From: Litoditis marina
Taxonomy: Eukaryota; Nematoda; Chromadorea; Rhabditida; Rhabditidae
Direction: 5' to 3'
Assembly (NCBI GenBank): GCA_964036275.1
Contig: OZ038435.1
Span: forward strand, 3,162,001 to 3,226,000
DNA length: 64,000 bases
In this document: positions 46,001-56,207 of the stretch, one piece after another
Layout: the number at the start of each line of letters is the position of its first letter
How positions within the stretch are numbered: the first letter of the stretch is position 1
Position numbers and translations under genes: made by a program
Notes under the pieces: generated by a model
What the model was told of the DNA's origin: nothing
The model's input: only the letters and a program-made list of their open reading frames with translations
Database searches by the model: none

Positions 46001-49000
46001 TAGTGACTCGACAATACGGCCCTAAATCAGTTTTGTGTAAAATGTGCTTGGTCAGTTCTTTAAGTTCCAACGAATATCTAAGTTTTGAGCATGCACCTCT
46101 GAAATTGCAAAAATACAAAACATTCTCTTAGAAAATGAAGTTAGGATGTAGGTTCTACGTTTTTGTTTACAGGCCACTGGTCGCGCCGATATTGCCGCAG
46201 AAGCCGCCAAGTTCAAGGATCTGCTCACCGCTGACGAAGGAGCCCACTACGATGAGGTATGTTTTTGTGAAAAAAGTTCTTCAATATGCGTAATCAATTG
46301 CTACACAGACCAATGTTAGTTATGTAGCTGCATTTGAATAAAGATATGTGCGTTTGCTTCTTAATTGGGAGTTTGAATCATTGTTCTCTTCTCAGGTTAT
46401 CGAGATCAACCTCGATACTCTGGTGCCCCACGTGAACGGACCCTTCACCCCCGACCTGGCCTCTCCCATCGACAAACTGGGAGATAATGCCAAGAAGAAC
46501 GACTGGCCCCTTGACATCAAGGTGTCTCTGATCGGATCATGCACCAACTCTTCGTACGAGGACATGACCCGTGCCGCCTCTATTGCCAAGCAGGTGGGTA
46601 CTTGTTTAGGAATTGGACGGATTAACGCTTTAGTTAACTATAAGGAAAGTCTTATATATTAATGGAAATAATCATAAGTGTTCCGATGCCTATGAATTCA
46701 GGAAACTTTCACGTTTGTCTCTGTCACTTTTAGTCAGATTCTTGCAGGCTTTGGACAAGGGTCTCAAGGCCAAGACCCTGTTCACCATCACCCCCGGATC
46801 CGAGCAAGTTCGTGCCACCATCGAGAGAGACGGTATCTCCAAGATTTTCTCTGATTTCGGAGGAATGGTGCTGGCTAACGCTTGCGGACCCTGCATAGGT
46901 TTGTTGTTTAAATCTATTGTTATTAGTATCGATCGAACCTATGTACCTATATTTTCAGCTTTCCTATAAAGTTTAAGATGTGGTTAACGGAAACTCGAAA
47001 ACACAATGCAACATTTGTATTTCTGTGCAAAATCTGGTTTGCAGGACAATGGGATCGCCAGGACGTGAAGAAGGGTGAGAAGAACACTATTGTCACCTCG
47101 TACAACCGTAACTTCACCGGAAGAAATGACGCCAACCCGGCCACCCACGGATTCGTCGCCTCTCCCGATATTGTGACCGCCATGGCCATTAGCGGAAGAC
47201 TGGACTTCGACCCCACCAAGGACTCGCTCACGGCTGCTGACGGTGAGACTTCTGTTGTGGTGCACTGAAATTGTACATTTTGCATTTAGGTATTCGATGG
47301 TAAAGTTTGTTATTAATGCCGAACAAACTCTTAGGTTCATGATTCATTGACGTACTCTCATTTAGTGTAGACTGATGTGGAACATGTTGAACTTCATGTT
47401 TTGTGCTTATGAACAGCTCACAGATGCTAAAGTACACAGTTTTATATTACCTAGATGTAGTCGGTCAAATTGTGGTCTCTGTAGCTTTTATTGTACTAAA
47501 GCGTAGTTTTATTGCAGGATCCAAGTTCAAGCTGAGCCCTCCCAACGGTGCTGATCTGCCATCTCGCGGATACGACCCCGGAGAGGACACTTTCCAGGCC
47601 CCTTCCAATTCAGGAGAGGTAAGTTGTCTTTCCTGGACTGCTATTGGAATTGTAGTACCACGTACATTTTTTCCTGTCTTCCATAGTTGCTTGTAAGCTA
47701 CATAATATTAAAATAATCAATTTATCAAATCATGTGCAATTTTCAGAGATATTCCAGGTTTTCGTAATAAAGTTGTCTTGATTCAGGTTGACGTTGATCC
47801 CAAATCTGACCGCCTCCAACTTCTCGCCCCCTTCAACAAGTGGGACGGAAAGGATCTCGAGGATATGGTCATCCTGATCAAGGTAAATTTTCAATACTTT
47901 TGCTCGTGATTGTTGCCCAATATTTGAAGCTGTATTTTTTTTTCACAGGTGCTTACCTATGTTTACACTATCGTACTCTCGTTGTCTTAGACCACAATGG
48001 GATAACGAAGTTGTTTTCAGTGAAAACTGCTGCTACTTTGCTTCTGTAGGTTCTCAAATTAATTAACGGCTGATATTTAGGTAAAAGGAAAGTGCACCAC
48101 CGATCACATCTCCGCCGCTGGACCCTGGTTGAAGTACCGTGGACATCTGGACAACATCTCGAACAATCTCTTCCTCACCGCCATGAACTCTGAAAATGGA
48201 GAAATGAACAAGGTAATCATTTCTATTGTAGCTTCCATATTTGATCTTCCTAGCTGTAAAACATGGTTCATTACACATTACTAGTTTTTTTGTCAGACAA
48301 AAGGCTCTTTGTTGTGGTTCTGGGTCAAATTAGCATATACATCAGTTACATGTTTTTGTGTTCTGATCTATATCTGGTTAGTGTATGATGAATATATCAT
48401 GTTGTGTTGTAGGTTCGCAATCAGTTGACTGGTGAATTCGGAGCCGTCCCGGAGACTGGCCGTGCCTACAAGGCGGCTGGAGTCCAATGGGTGGCCATCG
48501 GAGACGAGAACTACGGAGAAGGATCATCCCGCGAACACGCCGCCCTCGAACCCCGTCACTTGGGAGGAAGAGCCATCATCGTCAAGTCGTTCGCCCGTAT
48601 TCACGGTTAGCATTTTCTTATTTAAAGTTGTTTCCTCTTTTTTATATTTGTAGTTGGTGGACTATCCTGGTGGACTATCAAATCTTATAGGATTTGCATT
48701 CTGGAGTTTGCCTCTATAAGAACCCAGTTAGTTTATTGCATATAGGTATAGGGTGGATTTGTTTGCGATTTACGCTCCGCATTGTTAGATGTAGTTATAC
48801 TTTATTTGTTTCAGAAACGAACTTGAAGAAGCAGGGTATGCTCCCTCTGACCTTTGCCGACACCGCCGACTACGATAAGATTGAGCCCTCAGATAGAGTA
48901 TCTATTACTGGACTGAAAGACTTCGCCCCCGGAAAGCAGATCAAGGCTGTGATTAAGAAGAAGGACGGATCCAAGGTTTGTGCATTTTGGGTATCGTAGC

Positions 49001-49210
49001 AAAAATAGAAGAAGAACATAATAAATTCAAGTTGATAAATTGTTCTCGTCTGCAGATTCATATTGTCCTGTGGTGATACCATTGTTTCTGTGACATTTGT
49101 TGTTATTGCAGATCGACATCATGCTCAACCACACCTTCAACGAGCAGCAGATTGAGTGGTTCCAGGCCGGATCAGCCCTGAACAGAATGAAGGAGGCCCA
49201 GAAAAAGTAG
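43068..49210 (+). CDS. aco-2: Aconitate hydratase, mitochondrial
   Basis: Seventeen exons: 43068-43142, 43349-43434, 43701-43878, 44114-44194, 44833-44995, 45139-45293, 45712-45885, 46173-46256, 46396-46593, 46748-46898, 47045-47242, 47518-47618, 47787-47882, 48081-48212, 48413-48605, 48815-48975, 49112-49210; 774 residues (human ACO2 780). It converts citrate to isocitrate in the TCA cycle using a 4Fe-4S cluster. The N terminus [20 protein letters not shown] is basic and amphipathic, as for a matrix presequence. Cluster cysteines: C381 in [11 protein letters not shown] and C444/C447 in ANACGPCIG. Substrate loop motifs: [23 protein letters not shown], and [20 protein letters not shown] in the swivel domain. 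The length and motifs mark the mitochondrial enzyme rather than the roughly 890-residue IRP1/cytosolic form. All key residues are present. Introns carry a 287-bp inverted-repeat element (intron 4) and a C/G-tract MITE (intron 6). Confidence 0.97.
44521..44807. mobile_element. 287-bp long-TIR element in aco-2 intron 4
   Basis: Left end AATTCTACATGTAACCGGGT, right end ACCCGGTTACATATAGAATT. The terminal repeats extend about 37 bases with one mismatch, through TTTTTTGGTAACCTAACC. More GGTAACC words fill the interior in both directions. The 9-base word TAACTTACA occurs at 44508-44516 and 44812-44820, close to both ends, and could be a Mutator-type 9-base target duplication. Confidence 0.85.
45458..45634. 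mobile_element. C/G-tract MITE (GGGAAAATTG family), copy 3
   Basis: A 177-bp internally shortened copy with the same termini, flanked by an exact 8-base duplication AAACTCTG at 45450-45457 and 45635-45642. In aco-2 intron 6. Confidence 0.88.
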
Positions 49211-50384
49211 ATGTCTTTTCTTATATTGTAAGTAGGACTCATAAAACTTGAAAACCTCTTCTCTTCTCACTTGTATATTTCTCACAGTAGTTTGTTAGAC
49301 CGTAGTGCACCTCAGTTTGTTGATTTTTTTTTCGAGAAAGACTGGCATACATAGCATCTTCTCATTGTATTGCTCACTCATTTTCGCTGACTTTTTTTGT
49401 CAAAGTAAGAGCAGAGTTGTTTTATTTTTCAAAGTCTAAATGCATGATGGTTTGTATTGATTCGTGAACAATGTTTACATATTAAATGATTTGTCACGAC
49501 GATGAGTTTTGTCTTGGGGCGACAGTCAACACTTTTCGTTGGCAATGTTAGAAAGATGTGCGGTTCTGTTTCTGTGCTTCCACACAAGTTTCGGATTTTT
49601 GTCTATTTTCAAAGACTGCGAGTGGAAAACGATTTCGGTGGGTTTGTAAGCACTTTTGTAAATGTTCTTGGTTGACCAAGATGATGTATTGTAAAAAAAA
49701 TGTAAATAAGTTCAAATTAGTAAGATAGTAAAATTATGTTTCACTGTAAATAATGTATGAGATTGTGCTTCAGTTAATTGTAGGCAAATATTACAGAAGA
49801 GCTTTACTACATTTAGTTCATATCATTAGCTCTCCGGTCCACTTTAAGCGGAGTTCGTGATTTTATTTGACCTGAATCTTTTTGAACCACTTGAGCAGCT
49901 TGGTTTGTTTAATGCGTACCGACAGCTAAAAGTGCTGCGTACAACCGGTTGCTTGGAAGGGGAGATGTTTGAGTGTTCTTTGATCATAGGGGCACTAGAC
50001 ACATGCACTGCCTGATAGTCACATGCTGTATTGTTATCAGAGACAGTTGTTGACGCGGCTATCTGAAGTAATTTTAAAATGGGGGGGGGGGGGGGGGGGA
50101 TTGCACTTTCCAACCCCAATCAATTTGAAGGGCGTGTATACTCGGTTGCACCGATTTGTAAATACGTACAGTAACCAGTGAAATGAGAACAGCTCTGATT
50201 GTTTTTAGTTAACAAATTGCAATAGCTTTACGTGTTCCAAAACTGTACAGAAAGTGCCTTGGAAGATTCGAATTTGTACTGTTTGAGTTGACCAGCACTT
50301 GGAACAGACCATATATGTTATGCGCTCGGACATTTTGCATCAAAAACAGAGTATCGAGTCGTCACCGATACACAAAGTTCACAG
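49211..50384. other. Intergenic region after aco-2
   Basis: Contains the aco-2 3' UTR (no AATAAA seen close to the stop), AT-rich sequence and a poly-G run at about 50082-50099. The signal-peptide exon of the following transthyretin-like gene should be here but I could not place it. Confidence 0.45.
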
Positions 50385-52056
50385 AAAAAAGTGTTCAGAT
50401 TGCGTTAAAATGTCGTGGTGAGCCTTATGTGGGCAGACTTGAGGTGGAGATGCTGGATAAAGACACAGGTATTCTAACCACACAGTCATAAGGTTTTCAA
50501 TCCTCAAACAAAGCCGACATGTTTCCATATTCTGCCGAATTTGTAGTTTGATCTCGTCGCGTTTCAGTCGAACTTCTTATATAATGGCTTGTTTCGGAGA
50601 TCAAACTACAACGAAGATTAAGTCACTTTTCTGTAGCTGCTTTACCTTTTTAATAATGACAGTTGTCACTTGAGCGTATAGTCGTCAATCCTATTGTAAG
50701 CGTAACCTAATTTTGTCCGGTTTATAAGAGCTGTGATTGTATAAATTACCATAATTTCAAGACAATTACTTCTGAAGTCGTAGGCGACAAATGATATCAA
50801 AACATCAAACCGTTTTCGACATAGACGCTAATGTAAGCGTTCACGTATTTATTACAATTAGTGTACATGGTATGTAGTTTTCGTGTCACCAACAAAGACA
50901 GCAAACAACCCATTATACACAATGCGCTTTGATCGGTCATTGAATATCTGCCAGCAGATAAGAGAGCGCGTAGATCAACGATACGCAGAAGCGGCTGGAA
51001 TGATTCCCAATACAATATGACTTCGGTTTCAGTGAGCGACGACATGATGGCGACGTACGCGGGTATTCTGGAGCCAAGGAGCGGAGGGGTCGTCGAGTTG
51101 AGGGGAAAGGTGAACAACGAGGACTGTAGCACTGTCCAACCATTCGTGGTGGTCAAGTCGGATTGCGAGGCATGTTTCAAACATTCACTATATACTGTTA
51201 GTCAATTGCACAGTCACGTAAAACATGTTAAACACAGCAGAACTCATAAACGTGCAATGACAAAGTGAATGATGCCTCATTAGAATGCCAACTTTACGTG
51301 ACTATTCAATATACTTCTAGTATATACTTCATTAATTTTTGATGAGGCATGGTTCTGGTATGATTTGAACGAGGTAGAGGTAAATAACAGTCTCACGAAA
51401 TAGGACGCGACCCCGTGGAAGCAGGATGGAATATAGGAGCTGGGTTGTTCTAGCAGGCGTATTCTGGTGCGATAACTTCACATAAGATTTTATTGATTGC
51501 TATGCTATAACATTAGAAATTCACGAGTAGCTCATGAATTGTTTGAGTTTCTCACAGGGTTGGAAGGATCGATACGCCGTCTGTTGCTCCCGTTAGTTCA
51601 CCCCAGTTAGGCAGGGTCCATACTTTTTACGTCGGCGTGTTACGCCTGCGTACTTAGTGTACAAATCATGATTATCGACTTAGTCATTCCAGAAAGACTT
51701 GGCCTTCCGCAACTACGGTCTCACCATCGCCGTGGAGCAAATCCGTCGCTGGACGAATCCACATTCGGTGAATAATACTATTTTAACTTTATATTATCAT
51801 TTTTATACCAAATAGTAATCTATAGAATTGGCTCTTTTCTCAGCAAGCCCATACGGTTTACCGCCTATCGCGCTGTGTTTGTAGTTTGATACTGTTCTCT
51901 TTCGGTGATAATGCTTGAGTTATGGCGTTCATTGAGATCAAACTACAAATATCAAGTCACTTTCAGATGTTCGAAGTGTGTTTGAATATCGACCACAAGT
52001 CTCGCTTCGAGGTTGACTTGGCTGAAATGCCATACTGCGGACTGTCCGAGTTATAA
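50385..52056 (+). CDS. Transthyretin-like (TTL) family protein, 5' exon not found
   Basis: Four exons join in phase: 50385-50468, 51033-51169, 51693-51767, 51967-52056, ending in TAA. The order of features matches nematode transthyretin-like proteins: SVQIALKCRGEPYVGRLEV (first strands), EMLDKDTVSDDMMA (the acidic DxD..DDL/M turn), SGGVVELRG (the DGxFxLxG strand) and PFVVVKSDC (the I/VxxxHDC strand). Then come the divergent C-terminal strands, ending MPYCGLSEL. TTL proteins are small secreted nematode proteins; some act as extracellular bridges in cell-corpse recognition, most are unassigned. Exon 2 ends at a GC donor (GAG then gcatgt). The signal peptide expected before SVQIALK is missing: no convincing exon lies upstream, and ATGAGAACAGCTCTGATTG near 50182 starts hydrophobic but stops after nine codons. 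The family call rests on motif order seen by eye. Confidence 0.6.
50540..50612. mobile_element. Foldback element, TGTAGTTTGAT family
   Basis: ATTTGTAGTTTGATCTC and GAGATCAAACTACAA form perfect 14-bp inverted ends; the right flank AAGATTAAGTCACTT matches that of the copies at 1497 and 51872. In the first visible intron of the TTL gene. Confidence 0.75.
51189..51326. mobile_element. Inverted-repeat element, TATATACTGTTAG family, copy 1
   Basis: Left end TATATACTGTTAGTCAATTG then CACAGTCACGTAAA; right end TTTACGTGACTATTCAATAT through AGTATATA. About 34 bp of imperfect terminal repeat. It begins 19 bases after the GC donor of TTL exon 2. Copy 2 at 61788-61926. Confidence 0.8.
51872..51950. mobile_element. 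Foldback element, TGTAGTTTGAT family
   Basis: GTGTTTGTAGTTTGAT and GAGATCAAACTACAAAT pair as inverted ends, followed by ATCAAGTCACTTTC. It lies just before TTL exon 4, so the conserved flank AAGTCACTTTCAG provides that exon's acceptor. Confidence 0.7.
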
Positions 52057-52893
52057 CTGAATAGAAAAGTACATGAATAATGATTTTGGAATAAATTCGT
52101 TTGTGAAACTTTGTGAAACAAATGTTTGGTACTGAATACACATGGTAATTTTTGAATGACGAGTCATTCATACACATTAGAATCAAACTACAAACAGAGC
52201 ACATTAAAACAACTTCTCACCTAAATTTTTTACCTCCTAAAATTATGCCTGTCAAATAAACCGCAGTTCTTTTTATAATGTTCATTTTCTGTTCTTTGAT
52301 GATTACTGTAAAGTCTTTTTTGTTTTACCCAATTAGAAAACAAATGTGTAGGCTGACGTGTACCTAACGGCGATTATGGATTTACCCCCGGAGGTTGGTG
52401 GACGATTAACGCAATTAAACGAAACGGATAATACCTGATCCCATATAAATAGTCAGAGAGACATGAGTAGTTATACCAACACGCGATTATAACAACTACC
52501 CTGTGTACTGTATTCCGATATCATCGTTACCAAACGTTCATTTTGCGAGAGGTTCCGGGTTTTCCCCTTTCCAGGTGTTCGACTGAAATGGGTTTTATTA
52601 GGAAACACTCAAATTTTAGTAGTACTGGTTGATAGTTATTTCAAGTAACACTGTTTGGTAACTCTCAGCTCACCTTTGGTATCTTTCAACTTCCCTTCTG
52701 CACAACTAATATTTGGTAACTATCCCGTTCCAACTTACCACCTGGCTGGTAGAAACGACCTTTTCAGAAAAGCTCAGAAGTATATACTAAACGTAATTAT
52801 TTGACTTTTTTACACCGACCTTCACTTTATATGCATTTGTTACAATAATCATATCAATGTGACTGTTCATATTCCTTCAGTACCCCCTAAACA
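52057..52893. other. Intergenic spacer
   Basis: Holds a further ATCAAACTACAAACAGAGC half-copy at about 52183 and GTTTGGTAACT words. The acceptor ATTCCTTCAG ends 13 bases before the next start codon. No gene recognised. Confidence 0.5.
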
Positions 52894-53993
52894 ATGCGAT
52901 TCTTCGTTGCCGTTGCCCTGTTCGGTCTGGTCTGCGCCGCCATGGCCGAGAAGAAGATGTTCGACGATGGTATGTAATTCTTATCACTTATACATAGACT
53001 TCCACACTAGGAAAGCGGAATCAAATACACCTAGCTATTCCCAACTAGATTCTGCCATCAAAGTTCATTGGGGAGAACTGTAATTATTCTTTAGAATTTA
53101 GTTTTTATTTTCAAAACAGTGTGTTAGAACTATGTCAAATCATATATCTATCACGGCGGTGAACACAAAACCACGACCTTTCCCGTTTGCATGTCGTTAA
53201 GGGACATTTCGAGTAAGAATTTATATGTTAATTCTTTAAATAATATTTTTACTGCTAAAAAAGAAACAAAAATTATTATAAATAAAAAGAATAAAGGACC
53301 ATAAAAATCTACATATAAAAATAAACTTGGCACGCCACTAATGGAGCTTCGGACCATTGGCCTTTCGACCAAGTCCATGAACCAAATGTTAGTCTGATGT
53401 TTTCGTTGATTTTCCTGTTGGTCAATTTCCAGATGAGGTTGAGGCCGAAGCCGAGGAGGCCGTCCATGAGATTGAGGACGCCGGATTCGATGACGTCACC
53501 AAGAAGGCCGGAACCGAGATGATCAAGTGCATGAAGGAGGCCAAGAAGGTGGGATGAACAGTTGTAGTTTGATCTTGGAACAAAACAGTAGACGAACTTT
53601 TGCCTAACACGTATTCGGAGCAATAGGGTGTAACCAGTAACAAGTTATGGTTCGATCTTGAAGCACCGTGTAATCCGATTAACTTTGCTTAAAACTCTCC
53701 GCAATGAACAAAAACTTCAACCAAGAGCATAACTGTAACCACCATTTTGCAGTTTAGTTTTATAAAAGGCAGTAATATGTTGATTTCAATCCAAAACTTC
53801 ATGTTATAAATGTGTCAAAACCATTTTGAACAAAATACGTTAATACCTTAATTTTATTCAGGACGGTTTCAAGCACGACGGTCTGTTGGCCTGCAAGGAT
53901 AAGGCATTCGCCGGACTCAGCGCCGAGCAAGAGGCCAGCGCCCTGGAGGCACTCGGAAAACTGGGAAGAAACAAGATGGAGAACAACGCCTAG
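52894..53993 (+). CDS. Small acidic secreted protein, unrecognised family
   Basis: Three exons: 52894-52969, 53433-53548, 53862-53993, giving 107 residues. The first 18 residues (MRFFVAVALFGLVCAAMA) form a clear signal peptide. The mature chain is acidic at first (DEVEAEAEEAVHEIED) and then mixed and probably helical, with two cysteines (IKCMKEAKK and LLACKDKAF) that could make one disulfide. It ends GRNKMENNA. I do not recognise the family. Codon use (GCC, GAG, AAG rich) resembles aco-2 and the carrier and suggests high expression. The acceptor CCTTCAG just upstream suits trans-splicing, and an AATAAA lies about 300 bases after the stop. A purine-rich run directly follows the stop. Confidence 0.85.
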
Positions 53994-54003
53994 ACAGGTG
54001 AGA

Positions 54004-54080
54004 ACAGACAGAGAAGAGGAAAAGAGAGAAAAGAGAGAGAGAGAGAAAGAGAAGAGAGAGAGAACAGAGAGCGGACAAAG
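54004..54080 (+). repeat. Purine-rich GAGA run in 3' UTR
   Basis: GA-rich low-complexity sequence starting just after the stop of the small secreted protein gene. Confidence 0.8.
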
Positions 54081-54288
54081 ACAGGTGAGACGAATGGTCG
54101 AGTGGTTTGCGATCCAGACTATCGCGAAAACGATAGAGGGTTCCAGTCCGCACGAGGACGTTGGTTGCACTTTTGAAAAATGCATACTTTGTTTCAGTTT
54201 TTGAGTAGTTTATAAAATTCATGTGTATTTCAGGATCGTTTCGAGATGGAGGCAGTTTCTATTTTGGTGGATTCATCTATTTTGTTCG

Positions 54289-54294
54289 AATAAA
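54289..54294 (+). terminator. Polyadenylation signal of small secreted protein gene
   Basis: AATAAA in TTCGAATAAAGTCTG, 296 bases after the stop codon. An acceptor-like TATTTCAG at about 54227-54234 hints at an intron in the 3' UTR. Confidence 0.6.
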
Positions 54295-55469
54295 GTCTGT
54301 CTCTTAGTATTGTATTTGTGTCTTTAAAAAACTTTTCTCCAAAGTGTTTGAGAATGCTGGTTCGATCTATTTGTGTTGCATGTGCCAGACAATCGTCTCT
54401 CGCTCTTCAACAAGATTTCGTGCCTGAAACTACTTGAGTATGTTTTACTAGACGAATGATGAAAAACACTTTAGGGTAGCACCAGACACCGAAACCGGCA
54501 TGCAATGTGAGCTCGAACTGATCAAGAGATCAAGTACCTGATCACTTTCTGATGCCATAGTTACCAACTTCTCATGCTCAAGTATAGTGTAGGCGACCGC
54601 AACCTATACAAGGTGGTCAGACAAATTAGGTCAAACTTGACTTTTTTTATTTTATCACACTTTGCTGCGGTGCTAAAAACTCTCTCAAGAACGTGTGAAG
54701 TGAAAGACGGGCTGAAGGGAAAGTGAGAATTTCATGTTATCGAAACGTGTATATTCTTTGATTTGAACGAACTCTAAGCGATTCAATTTACTTTGGCTTC
54801 TTTTCCATATTTCTTCACACCCTGAGGTCAACATTCAGATCTTATTATCTCGTAAAACATTGCAAAACATACAATATAAAGTTCACAACTTTACTAATTC
54901 TAAAAAGTGACAATAAAAACAATAATTTGATGAGATTCTCGTATTCTTTGGAGATTTGTTCTTGACTCGGCAGCTGGTTTTGTATGAGGGGCGGACGGGG
55001 CAAACTGGTCACGACAATAACAGAAGAGCTGCAATATTTGTAAATATAAACGAATGTTGGGAAAAAATCAGAGATGTTTTAGGTTTGACTGTCAATTTCA
55101 ACTGTCTTTGGCAAAAATTCAGAGATACTTCAACCCATATTCCCGTGGCTGAACACCTTTGCAGCTGCTCAGCCAATCCTCGACAAGGGAGTGTGCTGAT
55201 CAGACGGACGCAGACGTTATGAGACACTCTGCGTCTCTCTGACCTACTCTCTAGTCCAGGTCGCTACCAAACGGACTGGCAAATTGAGTGGGAATCGTCT
55301 GAGACTTCTCAAGTGTATTTTGAAAGGATGGCAATCATATTTCCAATTTTGTTCCAAAATGAATGTATGTAGGCGGTTCTCACCATCGAACAAGTTTTTG
55401 AGAGAGGCATTAGAGCAAGATACAGTTTCTGAGACGTCCGTTGGGATATGCTTGCATACGGCCTCTGTT
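54295..55469. other. Intergenic spacer
   Basis: AT-rich sequence with a copy of the CAGAC/GTCTGAG repeat at 55201-55304. No gene recognised. Confidence 0.5.
55201..55304. repeat. Dispersed repeat, CAGAC/GTCTGAG family, copy 2
   Basis: Contains CTGCGTCTCTCTGACCTAC, GACTGGCAAATTGAGTGGGA and ATCGTCTGAGA, matching copies at 1868 and 59368. Confidence 0.6.
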
Positions 55470-55878
55470 TCACTCTTCCGTGTTATATAGTTCGGTCCAC
55501 CCACCAATAGTGCGTTGTGGTCTGATGAAGAACGGCGCTCGCTTCATATAAGAGGGACCAATCGGTGACATCTGCTTCGACAACTTCTTGTCCTTCATTG
55601 ATTCTGACTGTGCCCTGAAAAAAAATTACACGTTTTGTATTACCTGTTTTTCCGTATGTGTGAAATTTGATTGTTTGGGAACCTGGTTTTTTTTACTGAC
55701 TCTTGCCAACTTGAGATAATTCAGTAATGAGATCGCAGATGAACGAAACTCATCGAAGTTAGAAATCTATTATTTATATCAAATTACAAGAAACAAAATT
55801 TACGTAAAAAACGAACCTTGAGTTAACTGCTAATAGTACAACAAGTCCCACAATGAGTAATAAGCGCGTTAACGCCAT
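55470..55878 (-). CDS. Neuropeptide-like secreted precursor, 68 residues
   Basis: Two exons on the minus strand join in phase: 55878-55817 and 55614-55470. Residues 1-20 (MALTRLLLIVGLVVLLAVNS) are a strong signal peptide. The remainder carries dibasic sites: KDKK, then SYMKR followed by APFFIRPQRTIGGWTELYNTEE. Cleavage at KR would free a 22-residue C-terminal peptide; RPQR and the GG are possible further processing points. There is no cysteine. The layout (signal, short spacer, dibasic site, peptide) is that of short neuropeptide or antimicrobial-type precursors, but I do not recognise the peptide and it is present once, not repeated. The intron (202 bases) has good GT/AG ends. A real gene is likely; its role is inference. 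Confidence 0.65.
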
Positions 55879-56097
55879 TTTACCTGAAAATAAATACTTC
55901 ACAAGAATAACAAAATGATATAAAGTAATTTCCAAAAAGTAATATAATCTTCATCGATCAATATGTATGACATACACGCCAAGGCGGAGAGATACATAAC
56001 TGGGAGAGGACGGGGCTAGAAGAACATTTGAATTGTGGATTGAGATTAGTAGGCAATTATGACCACACAAAACGTGAGAAAAAAGAAATCTTGAAGA

Positions 56098-56207
56098 AGG
56101 ACGATTATGTGATCCAATCCCAACGCTTCAGTCATTTAAACTGCAATACATTCTTCATGTGCAGTTTAAAGGACCGTTGACACGGGATTGGTCCACATAA
56201 TCGTCCT
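56098..56207. mobile_element. Inverted-repeat element, AGGACGAT family, copy 2
   Basis: AGGACGATTATGTGATCCAA and GGTCCACATAATCGTCCT are near-perfect inverted ends; the inner ACTGCAATACATT and GTGCAGTTTAAAGGACC match copy 1 at 35037. Confidence 0.85.

Noticed and set aside
50182..50211. MRTALIVF start as signal peptide of the TTL gene
   Set aside because: It hits a stop after nine codons and has no GT donor that would link it to the TTL exon in phase 1.
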